A stretch of 64,000 bases of DNA from Pyrocephalus nanus (GCA_038380795.1 CM076263.1:1565001-1629000), one strand, 5' to 3'; counted from the stretch's first letter, positions 37,343-50,884 are shown. Notes: generated by a model not told the origin, from the sequence alone. Program-made: numbers and translations.

Positions 37343-39326
37343 AAAAAATAGACTTGTGGAAGGTAAAAACCGCACACACGCAGGGAGTGAGCTCTGGCTG
37401 CATGCCCACGGGGTTGCTTCTCCGCAGGGGAGGGAAAGGTGCACGACAGAGACCTTAGGGTAGGTAAGCTGTGCTCCTCCACAGCGCAGTGACAGCATTT
37501 CCCGAGGAAAGGTGACGCGAGGGAAGCAGGGACAGGGGCTATTTATAGCGGGGCCGGACATCAGCACGAGGAACAAAAGGTGCTACGCTGGTCCAAGATG
37601 CGTCCCCTTCGGAATGTCACTGTCAGAGAGGAGAGGGAAGGGCCTCACACGCTCTGGGAGGGAATTGGTATCATTTGTAAGACCAGCTGGAAAAAAATAG
37701 GCAGGTTTCTTTATCAGCTTCTTTACAATAGCTGTCCCGTATGAAGATCCAGCCAACTTGAAGGCCAGCTACAGCCAGGTGAGGCCAGCTGGACCTGTGC
37801 ACTGAGCAGGGGTCAAACTGGGGGTTGACAGCTCGACTGTGTCTTATTTAAAAGACTGCTTTTTCACTCCAGCTTCCTCTTCACAGGCTTCTTACTTTTT
37901 GTAATTAAAATAAATATGTTTTTCTGTCTAAGCATTGATTACTGCATGTTCTTTCCATTTTGTTTAATTTTTGACTGCTTAGGGCTGAAATGACCCCATG
38001 TCTCCTCCAGAATGATGCTGGATCAGTTGGGTTTTAAGGCCTTTTTCCTCGCATCCTGGGATATTATCCCAGTGCTACCCGGTCTGGGCTGTATCTCACC
38101 CCGTGATCTTCCAACCCCAGCCCAAGGCAATTTCTTCTGTTATCCCTCATTGCCATCTGTGCAAGAGGCAGGGGTGCCCCGGGGGGCTGAATGCTTTTGT
38201 CTGCTGATGGTTTTTAGCTGAAGGGGACCAGAAAGAAATTAAATTGTGTACAAGGGAAAAGGAGGGAGCCCCAAAGAGAAGAGGAAACACAGTTTGCTGC
38301 CCGTGAACTGCCCTGCCCCACAGAAGAATGTTTTCTAGTATGCCTAAGAGAACTCTATTCAGCTGTTTTTTTCTGGTCACTTGGTAAAATTCTGGAAAAC
38401 CAAACCATGCATAGAGTTAACTGCACCATGGCTGCTCTGAGATGCAATAGGGCGACCTGAGGACACACTCCAACTGCTATTAGGTATCTTTAGGACTTCA
38501 CTGAAAATCCCCTCCCTGCGACACCTCAGGCACGGATTGCAGCTCATTCTCAGAGAAAACACTGGCCACTTCTCCTCCTGTTGAATCACCTTGAAAATCA
38601 TGGTTTTAGCAATGCTTTATTACCCTGGACGTGTTGTCTCAGCCACAGCAGAAAAAGTTAGCAGAAATTAAGCTGCAGGTAGTAACTACCTCCCTCGTTC
38701 CTTGCTTGTTTTCACATTTAACCACAGTCACGATTCCTATCAAGGACTCTAGAAGCCCTCAAATAATTAAATATGCATTTTACACAATTAAATATCCAAT
38801 CAAATTAACTCCATGGATTGAAATTACCAGTGCCACAGGAATTCAGCTGCCTGTCTAGCACATCCCCTCCTTCCCACAGACAGACAACTGAGGCCCACCT
38901 CAACCCCCCCTTAAAACCATAACCACCTTTCAGGCAACCCTGAAACTCAGCAAATCTTGCTTTTCAATAGAAAAATGAGGAAGCAAAGCCCAAGGGCTCA
39001 AGCTTTAACAGATAATAGCTTGCCAGACGCCTCTTACAAGTGGGGAGATCTGGCTGTGTTGGAATAACTACAAGGGGGAATAGAAGGTCCTTAAGATACT
39101 CCTGGAGCAACACAGGACATATTCTAGATTTAAAAGACAAATCAGAGGGATGGACAGACACTGTTTTTGGGATGTCAGTGCTAAAATAAGGGTTTATATA
39201 TTAACCTAGTGCTGACAGCTGCTCAACAGCAACCCAGTCCCAAGACAGTCCATGAGACAGTGCAGGAGGGTGTGTGAGGAAGAAAAAATTAAAAAAACCC
39301 AAAAACATTAAAGAGGTTTCACCTAC

Positions 39327-39403
39327 CTCCGGTCGTTTCTCCTCCTTCTGAACAGCTTTTTGGTGTGTGCGATTTCAGCTTCATGAGGCAATGGATGGTA
39401 TCC
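39327..39403 (-). CDS. CTIF: CTIF internal coding exon, basic Arg-rich segment (77 bp)
   Basis: This exon encodes 25 codons plus two bases, starting GYHPLPHEAEIAHTKK and ending in a run of four arginines followed by NDR. Vertebrate CTIF has almost the same sequence here, with small changes (from memory, Met for Leu and Val for Ala). The exon follows a strong acceptor (pyrimidine tract ttctgttttgcag) and ends at a GAG|GTAGGT donor. It starts in phase 0 and leaves two bases (AG) that pair with the first G of the next exon to make a split Arg codon, giving RRRRNDRRRQQR across the junction. The Arg-rich stretch could act in RNA binding or nuclear localisation, but that is inference. The segment lies in the N-terminal half, which is known to contact CBP80. 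The next exon is 21.5 kb downstream. Confidence 0.93.
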
Positions 39404-40034
39404 CTGCAAAACAGAAGGGAAAGCAGCAATTAGCTCCAAGACACAGGGGGCACTGGCATGGAAGTGGTCAGAGTGGGACAGAGCTGTGTGCCCAACTGTG
39501 AGCGTGGCAAAAGGAACGGTTCCCATCCAAGCATCCTTGCAACATCCCAGACCATACAAAAGCAGGTCTGGAAAACCCAGACTTGCTGCACCCTCTCAGG
39601 GCCCTCAAGGAGCAGTGAATGAAGTTATCTGCAGCTTCTGTATGGGAGAAACCACATGGGGCAAATAACTGGGTCATGTATGTACAAATCCAAGCAGACA
39701 CCACTGACAGGGAATTCACCTACTGTACACACAACTCCGGTCCGCCCAAGCCACCCACCTTTCCTGGGCTGTTTCCTTTGTATATTTATTCAAAAACCCA
39801 GCTGTAAAAATGTGTGTCTCAGTATCCTTTTGGGTTTGAAGCCCAGAGGAGCCACAGCTGGCAGGTCTGTGCTCTTGTGCCATTAGGAAGGGAACAACCA
39901 CAACATGAGCACCCTCCTGAGCCTGCCCACCACGAACGAGTCAACCCTGTGGGAAAGGACAGGAGGCATCCACCTGACTGGAAAAAAACTGAGATGACAA
40001 GGATGGTAAGTGATGTGCCCAAGCCCAAGCTGAA

Positions 40035-40326
40035 GGAAGACAGATTTGGAATAGCTAATAGGAAGAAACTCTTTGCCAGGAATTAGGAAGATATTCTTTA
40101 CTAGGATTTAGGAAGAAATTCTTTACTATAAGGGTGGGCAGGCCCTGGCACAGGTTGCCCAGAGTGGCTGTGGACTCCCTATCCCTGGAAGTGTTCAAAG
40201 CAAGATTAGAGGGGGCTCTGAATAACCTGGTCCAGTGGAAGGTGTCCCTGCACATGGCAGGGGGGTTGGAATGAGATGGTCTTTAAGGACCCTTCCAATA
40301 CAGGCCATTCTAGGATTCTGATTCTA
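40035..40326 (+). mobile_element. CR1 LINE fragment with internal triplication
   Basis: The 3' part is typical (ggcacaggttgcccagagtg, gggttggaatgagatggtc, tail cattctaggattctgattct). The 5' part has the ttaggaagaaattctttac segment three times in tandem (units of about 25 bp, 40,057-40,130). Confidence 0.9.
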
Positions 40327-41219
40327 AGCCAAGGCAGTGGAAGAGCTGTGTGTAACTCCAGCTGCTGTCTTTCCAGTGCCCTCTTTCCACTGAAGGTGCC
40401 GACTCTGACGTGCTACGTTCATCTGATAAGGGGGATGCTGTGTTTGCCATCCTACTATGGGCATGATGAGGCTTTGTTAATGCTCGCAAAGAGCTCTGAG
40501 GTTCCTGGATGAAAGGCCCTGCATAAGTGCAAAGTATTATTTATCTTCCAGGGACCACAGAGCTGTCATAACCACAATGAATTTTATTTATGCAGCATTG
40601 TACTTCCCCAGCTGGCAGTAAAACCCCGTAAAAGTCGCTCCTTTTATTTCCATTGCAATCTATCTCAGCCTGGAGCTCCAGCCGCTGCTGGTGAATCACC
40701 ACACATGAGGGGCCTTGAGGGAGCAGCCTGGGCAAAGGCAAGGGCTGGGTGGGGATGTGTCTCATTGAGCAGCAGCTTTGTGACATTGGCATGACAACAC
40801 AACACACCGACTTCAAAAAAAAGTCCCTTTCTCTTTCGCATGAAGGGCCTTTAAAAATTACAGTTCATTTTTGTAGTGGTTACTGAGATAATAATATTTT
40901 GAGTTTCTCTGGTGGAAGACGTAATTTAAGGAGCAAGGTTGCTGGGGATGATAATGAGTTTAGGCATGCAGGCCTGAGAGGCACCACTGAGCCAAAGACC
41001 ATCAGGGTTTATTGTGACCATCCGTCCTGACCATCTGCAAAAAGCCTGGAGAAACTGCCATTGCAGCAACCCTACAGCTCCCATGGCAGCTGGAGCCTTC
41101 CCCTTTGGAGTGCCTTTGCCCCTCAAGACTTCAAGCAATACAAGAACTCACCAAGCCAAAATACAAAGCTATGAGAAAATGTCTGAAAGGAGGGCTGTGA
41201 CAGTGGTGAAGGGTCTAGT

Positions 41220-41326
41220 GGTGAAGCACATGGTGGGATTGTTGGGGCTGCCCTGTGCAGGGCCAGGAGTTGGACTTGATGATCCTTGTGGGTCCCTTCC
41301 AACTCAGGACATTCTAGGATTCTGTA
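41220..41326 (+). mobile_element. CR1 LINE fragment, 3' end (first of a tail-to-tail pair)
   Basis: It shows ggtgggattgttggggctg, ggccaggagttggacttgat, gggtcccttccaactcagg and the tail cattctaggattctgtaa. Confidence 0.9.
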
Positions 41327-41332
41327 ATAGCT

Positions 41333-41441
41333 TAGAATCACGGAATCCTGGAATGGTTTGGGTTGGAAGGAGCATCAGAGATCATGCAGTCCCAAACTCC
41401 CCCACCGTGGGCGAGGAGAACTTCCACTAGACCAGTTTGCT
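41333..41441 (-). mobile_element. CR1 LINE fragment, 3' end (second of a tail-to-tail pair)
   Basis: It shows agaatcacggaatcctggaa, gtttgggttggaaggagca and cttccactagaccagtttgc. It faces the plus-strand copy only 6 bp away. Confidence 0.9.
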
Positions 41442-43697
41442 CATATTTATTACTGAGGGCTGTGGTTTGAGTCTTCCTTCCTCATCACCTATTTTCCCAA
41501 TCATTCATCTCCACTGAATGCACAGGAGGGGCCTAATATCACCGAGACCTCTGTTCCCGTGAAAAATTACTTGGAGTTGGCCAATGGATACCAAAGTCAA
41601 GGAGAAAAGGAAGGGGAGGAGTAGACACACACAGCCCAATCACATCAGCCACATAGTTTAGGAAATGAGGCTAAAAATAGTACAATAATCATCGAGGCTG
41701 TTTCTAATGCTGTATTACCACAGGAGGCCGAAGCTCGGGGTGTTTTTAAGAATTTAAGCTTCATTGCAGACACACGTGCAAATACAATTACCTTGGAAAA
41801 ATGAAACTATCTCCGCAGAACATAAGGACCAATTTCCGAAGCCCTCATTAAAGTCTCTGCTCTTTCCAACTAGAATCCGTGTTGTACAGTGGTGCATTCC
41901 CACATGTCCTCCTTTGCAGAGAATCCCCCTGCTTCCTCAGACCTCTACCCACCAGCAGCTGACGTCAACGGGATGAAAGATGAATTAGTTACATGGGAAT
42001 AATGCTCCTAATCCAAGGAGCACTCCTGGACACTGCCTGTGCCTGAGCACAGGAGAACTTCGTGTCCCCGCTAGGAAAATCAAACATCTCCCTTCTCTGG
42101 CCGAGCAGTTCCCTTCCTTAGTCCTAGTCATGGGACAATGTTTTGGAAAAAAACAGTCACCGATCCCTACTCTTGTCTATTTTGGTGCCTAAACAGAGCT
42201 AAATTTGGAAGGCAGAAAAGTTGACTTTTTTTTTGTGCAGCGAGCTGATGTAAAAGGAAATATCAGCAACTTGTAAGGAGGGGCGGAGCGGCCAGAGAAG
42301 ACCAAAGGTGATGGGTGGGTGGGGACAGGCCCAGATCCCAAGGGAATGGTGAGAGATTTGGCTCTCATCTCGAGGCTGCTCCCCACCATGGGTTGTGCAG
42401 GACAGCAGTGGAAGTGCCTTCAGTAGAGCCAGCTCTCTGAGGACAGCGTGGGTCTGAAATGCACCTTTCAACAGGCATATTCCTTATGAAGCCAAAATCT
42501 CTGAACATTCCCAAAACGCAATGCCTCTCGAGGGAGAAAACCACCCTCTGCTCTGCAATGGGTCTGTGAGAAGACCCACACAAGATGGATGGTTTTTGCT
42601 CCTGCTTGGGTAACAGGAACCATCAAACTCAAGGTGCTCAGAGTTTTCACAGGCAGGTTTTCAGCTCCTCAGTGTGCAGCAAAGTCACATTTGGTCTCTT
42701 TGTCACATGGGTATTATTTTGGTATTTATTTGCAGGTGGCTGGAGAAGGTAACAAAACAGTATTTCCCAGCTGCTTGTTCTGGAAGTGAGGGGTGTGGGA
42801 AAAGCAGAGCGCAAGCAGCCCATGGTCACAGGAAGGATTGCTAACAGGGGTAATTTTCAGCTTTGGAGCTAAACACTCTGTGGTTTACATGGTGGGAAGC
42901 TTGGAGCAGAACCTGAGAAGCCCACGGGACTTCTAATGCATGTAGGTTCCGATTTAAATCATAAACATACATGCTCCAACAAGAAAGGCCAAAAGCTCTG
43001 GAAAAGAAGGGTTGCTCAGGAATGGTCTGCTCCCCGGGCCTGTTCTCAAGAGATAGCTATGTTGTGATGTGCATACACATTGTTAGATCTTCTGGGGGAA
43101 GCAACTCTTGGAGAAGGTGGTATCTGGCAAACTTAGGTGACTGTCATATGGCCAGCTGACACACACCAGGGGAACTCTGTCACCTACTGGAATTGCTGCA
43201 GAGGTCAGAGGGAGCAGATCTGAAAGCCCACGTGCACAGTTTTTGTGCTTTACCTTCCTCATGAAGGTGTCTGTCCAACCTTCATCCCTGCCCACCCGTC
43301 TGTGGGAATCCAGAAATCTGGCAGCCGCCTCTCCCCTGCCCCAGACCCACTTATATCAAATTTTAATGAAAGAACAAAAAAAAAACTTTCAAGATCTCCT
43401 TGGCAATCTGCAGCAACCCAAGAACCTCCATCTCTTCCTCCATGGATACCTGCTCCTCCCCAGCAACATCTCTCTGCTGATCCCACCCCACATCTCAGCC
43501 CAGTAACCTGAAGGATACTGACTTGGGAGTGACACGAGGAAGAGGGGCAGGAACATAGGAGGGAAATGGTTGTCTTTAGTGCTACCCTGCTAAAAGAAAG
43601 AGCTTTGCTATCATTCTTCTCATGCCTCCTTTACAGCAGCATGAAGAAGATGGAGCAAGGCACCAGATTTGCCTCTTTTACTGGTGATGGTAAATTG

Positions 43698-44288
43698 GTA
43701 GAATTCTAGAATGATTTAGGTTGAAAGGGACCTTAAAGACCATCTAGTTCCACTATCACTGCCACGGATGGGGCAGCCACAGCTTCTCTGGGCAGCATGT
43801 GCCGGGGCCTCACAACCCTCACAGATAGGAATTCCTTCCCAATATCCCATCTAACCCTGCCCTCTTTCACTGGGAAGCCATTCCTTCTTGTGCTGTCCCT
43901 CCATCCCTTGTCCCAAGTCCCTCTCCAGCTCTCCTGGAGCCCCTTTAGGCCCTGCAAGGGGCTCTCAGGTCTCCCTGGAGCCTTCTCTTCCCCAGGGGAA
44001 CCCCCCCCAGCTCTCCCAGCCTGGCTCCAGAGCAGAGGGGCTCCAGCCCTGGCAGCATCTCCGTGGCCTCCTCTGGGCTCTCTCCAGCAGCTCCACGTCC
44101 CTGTGCTGTTGTTCCCAGGGCTGGGGGCAGCTCTGCAGGGGGGTCTCACCTGAGGGGTCAGAGGGGCAGAATCCTCCCCTCCCCTGCTGCCCACGCTGTG
44201 GGATCAGCCCAGGGCACGGGGGGTCTCAGTGACAGCACACATGGCTGGGGCACATCAAGCCTCTCATCCACGAACATTCCCAAGACAC
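43698..44288 (-). mobile_element. CR1 LINE fragment, about 590 bp, the longest here
   Basis: From its 3' end (gaattctagaatgatttagg) it runs through cagcttctctgggcagcat, ctccagctctcctggagc, ccagagcagaggggctccag, agcagctccacgtccctg and atggctggggcacatcaagc. It lacks the reverse-transcriptase region and is a dead 5'-truncated copy. Confidence 0.92.
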
Positions 44289-45435
44289 AGGGAGATAAGC
44301 AGGAATGAGGCAGGGGGTTTTCTGCCCCTGGTTCCTCTGTGACCACCCTGATGCAGCAAATCACAGCAACTCCTCTGGCATCTGACAACTGCCTTAGAAA
44401 AGGGAGGGTCCCATCTGGGACCAATCTGCACTCTCCCTCCTTCTCCACTTCTGAAATCCAACAGTTGCCTGAGGCTGGATTAACTTTCACAAAGACTCCA
44501 GAGGCCACTAGAGGTTTAGGTTCATTGCTTCACCCCCATGGTCTTCATGTCTAACACAGCCCGACTTTCACGTGTGAAACACCCCAGAAAGCAACTGTCT
44601 TCACTCACACCAACTTATTCAGACCCCTGAATAAACATTCCTAGGCTGTGATGGTCAAGCAGGTGAAGATGCCCGAACTGGAAACACCAACACTGAATGA
44701 AACCCCGAGTGTGAATGAAAGGCTGAAAAAAAACAACTGGACTGATGGGAAAAAACAATGCTCTGCTGAGGAGAAGAGGAAGAGAAACGATCCGACCATA
44801 CCACAGGATCAGTCCTCCGCAGGAGGTTTATCTGAAGAGCCTTTTGTGCCCTCAAGAAACATCCGCCCTTTGCTTATCTTAAACAAAGGGTTGCAGAAGG
44901 CCTGAACCGAACAAACAGGTTATTAGGCCTGAGGTAGGAGCCTGGAGTTTCGCTGGGTTTTATGGCACGCAAAGTTCAGGGTGGGATTTATTTCTCTGGG
45001 GGAGTGGGAAGGGTGAGGTGGGGCTGTGATCACGGCAGCCCTGAAGACGCTCCATCTGCCTCTGCAAAGGCAGCAACAGCAACACCAAGGTTGGAGGGAG
45101 CATAAAAAGATAAATATATTGTACTTCCAGACATGATCAGCAGAAACCAACCCAGTGAAACGCAACACCCCATGATAAGGCTTTCATCTGCCTCTAGGAT
45201 GGATTTATCCATAGCAGGAAAGTCTGGGAGAGCACAGAGATGCAGGTATATTTAACTTCCATTAAAGTTAAACGTGTGTGCCAGTCCCATAATCCTGGTG
45301 CCTGTGGGGTTGGATGTGCCAATATCCAGTACAACCATCCCAGGTTTGCCACTGCACATGAATTACTCCTCCACACCAGTAGCATCCTCATCCATCACCT
45401 CTACCCACCCAAGGCCAGCATTTCCAGTGGGGGTG

Positions 45436-45536
45436 ATTCTAGTGGAAGACATCCCTGCCCATGGCAGGGGCATTGGAAAGTGGTGAGTTTTAGGGTCCCT
45501 TCCAAACCAAACCTTTCTGTAATTCTGTGATTCAAT
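45436..45536 (+). mobile_element. CR1 LINE fragment, terminal 100 bp
   Basis: It shows tctagtggaagacatccct, gcccatggcaggggcattgg, gggtcccttccaaaccaa and the tail ctgtaattctgtgattc. Confidence 0.88.
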
Positions 45537-46254
45537 GATACGTCAACACCTGTAAGTCCTTTGGGCACTTCCAGCAGAGCTATCTCCTCAGAGGCCGCTT
45601 GCCTCTTCCCCTTCCAGGAATTCCCACGGCTCTCTGGTCTGTCACACGAGGGGACTCTCCTCTCTCACACAAGGGGAATTTTTCACCTCTTGAAAGGAGG
45701 GAGCTGAGGCACAAACCAGAGCCTTGACCTGGTCTGGAGGCCGCGGAAGGACACCAAACACTGTCAGGAAGCCACACGGAAATTATTTCCTCTCTGCAAA
45801 AATGTTAAGCGATAAATCTGTTCCTTCAAATTGCAAGCTATTCATTTTTTCCTGGAAGGTGCTTACAATAAGAGTTGATTCTGAATAAGGAAGCAGTCGG
45901 TGCTCAACATCCATGGAATAGAAAAAAACCAACGATTTTACAAAATACTTCCCACACAAGACAGAGGGCAGGTAAATCCTTACAACACTTGATGGTTGTG
46001 GCTGTCCCATCCTTCCTCACCCAGAACACAGCACACGAGTCCCACAACCTTTGAGGACACTTCATTCTCAGTCACTGGAGCCAGGGCTAAATTAAACTCT
46101 AGGGGTGACAAAAAGGAATTAGTTTCCAGCCACCCAGGAGCAGGAAAATGAGCAAAGCTCTCCCAGCTTTGCCACCACTGATCCAACAAGTCCCGTGGTG
46201 GAGAAGGGACCTCGACAGTAGGATGTGCTTGCCTGATGAATCATGCAACATTCC

Positions 46255-46380
46255 TCAGAGAGGAGTTCAAGGACCATTTGGACAATGCTTTCAGGCACAG
46301 GGTGGGATTGTTGGGGTGTCCTGTGCAGGGCCAATGATCATTCTCAGTCCCTTCCAATTCAGGACATTCTATGATTCTAG
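46255..46380 (+). mobile_element. CR1 LINE fragment, 3' end
   Basis: It shows tttggacaatgctttcagg, cacagggtgggattgttggg, cagtcccttccaattcagg and the tail cattctatgattctagg. Confidence 0.88.
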
Positions 46381-46442
46381 GTCATTCCATGGGAGATGTC
46401 CTGGTTTGGAGGATTTCCTGATTAACTGCATCTTTGGGGAAG

Positions 46443-46476
46443 ATAATAAATAATAAATAATAAATAATAAATAAAT
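46443..46476. repeat. (AATAAAT)n simple repeat
   Basis: It consists of about five copies of a taataaa/aataaat heptamer, just downstream of a CR1 tail. Confidence 0.9.
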
Positions 46477-49400
46477 CACAGACTGCCAGCAAAAGCTGAA
46501 CACGTAGCTGCAGCACACCCGCCTCACACCTGAGCACCTTGAAGGGGACTTTCTACCCACCCCAAAAAAAAAAAAAAAGGTGGGAGCACAGAGAAGAGAC
46601 AGCTGTGGCTGTGATCAGGACTCTCACAGCTAAACATCACTCTTTAGTTATCATTAAAGAGAAGCCCCCTATTCCCTAGAGGGCTCCCCCCTCCCACACT
46701 GCCCCAAGGACACACACCTCCTGGATTCCCACTTGCTCAGTGTTAATGCTGGTGTACACAGTCCTTCTTACAGAACGATGGGTGTTTTCATGAGTTTCAG
46801 ACTCTATACAAGCAGTCCCAGACCCAAAAAAAGTATCATTTAGATCCTTGTTTTCCCATCACCTCTCCCTGGTGTTTTTACTGGCTCCTGGCAGAGAGCA
46901 GACACGCAGCTAGAGAGAAGGCAGCATTGAAAATGGCACCAAACACTTGGTAGCAGCTAAGCTGTCCCACCTCATCCCTCTGCATCCAGCTCTGGGATGA
47001 CACAAAAGACTCAGAGAATGGCAGAACAACCCAGCATGAAACTCCCTGTGCGGGGTGAAGGATGCAAATGCAATTAAAGCATTAGAATAATTAGGCAAAG
47101 CATCCCAAGTGAAACATAACCTGAACCCTCCTCAACGCCTTCTGCTGATTACTCACAGCGAGTTTTCCGGGGCCTATTTTTAACTCTCGGCCCCTAAGCT
47201 CCTGAATTATACATAGCCCAGAGATAATAAAACTTTAAAAAGCAGGGCAAAGTCTCCTAGGAGGAACTACCTCTGCAACCACACACGTACACACATCAGC
47301 ACAACCAGGACGGGCAGGAGGAAAAGCCCAGCCAGTGCCACCAAGGCCCAGCTAAGCCACGGAGAGGGGGACGGGCTGGAGACACTGCTGCATTGAGACA
47401 GGGTGCTCCAGACACTCCAACACAGACACACGGTGCCATAGGAAGAGTATAAATAACAGACAAAAGAAATCCCCTTTTGTTACCAGAATCCGCAAATCCC
47501 AAATCAGCTACAAGCCGGCTTAGGAAATGGAGTTTTTTCCCATGTTATAGCAAAATGGGAACAATACTTCGCGGAGTGGAAGTAACTCTAATTGTTTTAA
47601 CTGATGTTATTTTAGTGTTGTTTAGGTTTATTGTTTATTTGTATGTGTTTCCTCTACCCTGGTCAGGCTTAAAAACAAACCCTACTGTCAGCAGTAAAGC
47701 ATCCCATCCATAAATAAATACATTTATCCAGTAAGCATAGATATAACTACACCATTGCTTGGAGTACCTAAATGCAGAATATTTAAAGAATCACTAAAAT
47801 AAATTGGGTTGATGACCTGGGCTTGCTTTTCCCTGGAAAAGGGAGCCTTTTTCAACTACTATTGGGAATAAATACTGCCTACATCACTTCAGACCAAGAG
47901 GCACCAGACAGGCTGCTTGGTTTGCAGTTTGTCCAGGTAGCACAAGCTCATCCTGAGAAAGGGCTGCTCTACCCTGAAAAGCTTTTCCTACATTTTCCTT
48001 GGCTTGCTCTGGTTTGGGGGTGAGGGAGGAACTGCTTTAGCAGGGGCTTAAAAGTGTTATGAGGTTGCTATGGGAATATTTATAACTAGAGCTATTTCAG
48101 TCCCTCTGGGACCTCACATTTCTTTAAAATACGCTTTTCCTCTACATTTTTCACCCTCCGCAGTCTGTTTCTTCCTGGTACCTTGTCCCCTTCAAAGCCT
48201 ACCACCCTCATTTTTGCAGCTGGATGTGCTGTTGGCTCTCCAGCAGGGATGAAGCAGGCAGGTGAGATGGCGAGAGGTTCCTTCAATCCCCATCCACCCT
48301 CAGCACCTCCCCACTGTTCCATGGTGGTGGATGGTGTCGTGAGGAAAAGACCTGCAGGTAGAACAGGGACATCCTTGATCAATTTTTAAGGTGACCTACA
48401 AACAGACCCCAGGGAGTTTGGGAACAGAGTCCAGGTCACCTCTAAGCTGCTGAATCTCTGTGCAGTCCCCAGTGTTGGCACAGCCTCCTCTGGCCAGCTG
48501 TGTTCAAACCTCAGCATCACTCCCAGCAGGTAGTAAGGGCTGTGCCCAAACCTGTTTTCATTTAACCCTTACTGTTAACAAAATACTGTGTTTTCCATGT
48601 CCACCTGTGCAATGCCGCAGAACCAGGCCTTCAAAAATCTTCTCGGGGGTGGACTGGGGTTTCAGCCTGAAGGAACTTCAGATCATCCAAGCTCCCAGGA
48701 TTTGGGACAGCAGTGCAACAACAACAAAACCCCTTTATTTACAGAGTGACAACTTCACAGCTTTACACACGAGAGGTGGCTTGCCTTTTTTTTCAACATC
48801 TGGTAGATCCAGGGAACTTTCTCACTGCTCAGCCCTTGGCACTTCCCACTGGACGCCTTCCAAGTGCATGAACTTTTCAACACCCTAAGATCTCAGGCAA
48901 TAGTTTATTAACTATTCAATAAGCATTTTTTGTCATTATCCATAACACTGTGATCCATGCATGGCTCTACCAAAGCAAACAGGAATTTTGGCATCAACTT
49001 GAACAGGGTCATGGTGATGGCACCATTGGTGCCACCAGTGGACCATTCTCAGAGGCCTCCGTGGCTGAAGCGTGGTCCTTTCCTTCTCCAACTCCCTTGT
49101 ATTGTGCTGGAAACATTTTCCAACAACAGATATTCCTTTTTGCAGTTGGCTGAAGACAGAGCCAATGCACTTCCCCCAGGATTACACCACAAAGAGATGT
49201 CCTTTCCCCTCTCTGAAGCCACTGCTTATTGTAGTTCAGCCCAGAGAGAGCAAGCAATGATCCCATACCTCAGCCACCCCAGCTTGGAAAATACCCCAAC
49301 ATACAAATCCTATAAAAGCCTTCTTCTTCCCTTTGAAAAGCCCCATTCCTTCATGGGAGTGTGGGCTGTGCAACACAAGGGTTTGACTTTCTCCTTGCCA

Positions 49401-50019
49401 TTTTGCACCTGGGTAGAAGAAACTGCGTCTTGAGCATCCTTCTGATCCCTCCCAGCATTTTCCTTTTATGCTTCCAGGATCCCTGCTGCTGTAATGGGTT
49501 TTAATGCAGGGAAAAGCAGAGAAAACATGATGCACTTGCCACAGAGTATCAATAATACCACATCATATATTAATTATGCTGGTGGTTTTTCACTGATATT
49601 TTGCAGACCTCTGAGAGCCACAGGCTACTTTGAACAGTAAAAAAAGGATGAGTAAGAAAAGCATGTTTGTAGCTGCTTTACAAATGTGGCATCTGGAAAT
49701 GGATCTGGCATCTCCACCACACACACACACACAAAAAATGAAGTCCTGAAAAACTCTTTTCTATTCAAAAGTTGCTACAGGACAGGCAGCAAGATGGCCA
49801 TGACCATTCTCCTGTATCTTGAAAAAGGCTGAATCTCAGCCATGACAACTCCAATGACACTGGCATCAATCAAACATCAGCTTTCCTGCCACAGAAAGCT
49901 AAGTTACAGCTGCTTTTGTACTGACTGCCAGGTGCTGGGTGAAGCCTCTTCCACTAATTTCACATTGGTTATGAGGACACACCTTCAGGTGTTTCATCAG
50001 AACCAAGCAGGGACAAGAA

Positions 50020-50252
50020 AGATTAGACTGAGATTGGATATTAGGAAAAATTTCTTCACAGAAAAAAGTTGTCAAGCCCTGGCACAGGCTCCCAGGCCAG
50101 TGATGGAGTCACCATCCCTACAGAGAACTTAAAGATTTGTAGATGTGGCACTTGGGGACACAGTTTAGTGGTAGGCTTGGCAAACACGGGCTAACAGTAA
50201 GATCTGATGATCTTAGAAGTCTTTTCCAACCTAAACAATTCTACAATTCCCT
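50020..50252 (+). mobile_element. CR1 LINE fragment, 3' end
   Basis: It shows gattggatattaggaaaaat, ccctggcacaggctcccagg, gatgtggcacttggggacac and the tail aattctacaattcc. It is of the subgroup also seen at 61,806. Confidence 0.9.
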
Positions 50253-50884
50253 AAGAATCAGCACCAAAACTCAACAAACCAACACAGCTCCCGGATATAT
50301 TTTCATCTGTTAACTGACCAACACCAGAGACCTTGCTTACTGGGATGTCTTGAGTCATGATGTCCCTCCTCATCATTAGCCTTTTCAGCTGCTTTCTAAT
50401 CTACTTGATGCCCTCCTAACTGGCAGGATTGGGCTTGTATGACGGGCTTAGCTCCAAAAGCTGGAGCGGGTCTGAGACAGTGGCCATCAAGACCAGAATG
50501 GGCAATGAGGAGAAAGGGGCACAACAGGAAAACTGGAGATGCCCTGTGTGATGAGCAGCTTGGAATTGGACATCAAACTGCTTCTTACCAGAGAGATGGT
50601 AATTTTGGCAACCAGCACATCCTCTATGTCCGTTCAGCTGGCTCCCTTCTCTGCCCAGGACTCCTGCCCATCACCATCAGCACCACACCCATAAACCTCC
50701 CACAGGCACTGTGCCTTCCCAGTGGCTCTGAAGTCACACAGGGACCCTACAGCAGACCCAGGTTGCAAAAGATACACTCCACACTCACCTGGATAGCTCT
50801 CTTGTGGCCTTAAATCAGGCAGACAAGTATGTGACTGGAAGCGGTTTTAGATATCCTCACTGGCATTCTCATACAGATGAAGGA

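Larger units (their letters stand above)
17837..39326 (-). other. CTIF: CTIF intron of 21,490 bp, non-coding
   Basis: The intron runs from donor GAG|GTAGGT to acceptor ccttccag|GCG. It contains about a dozen CR1 fragments, long T runs at 24,905-24,932, 25,950-25,984, 30,342-30,360 and 32,570-32,597, and a CpG-rich block near 28.1 kb. In 17,837-19,440, 19,560-21,690, 22,070-23,590, 25,990-27,290, 28,800-31,380, 32,600-33,560, 33,800-37,160 and 37,345-39,326 I see no gene, only a possible very old repeat at 21,075-21,140. Confidence 0.85.
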
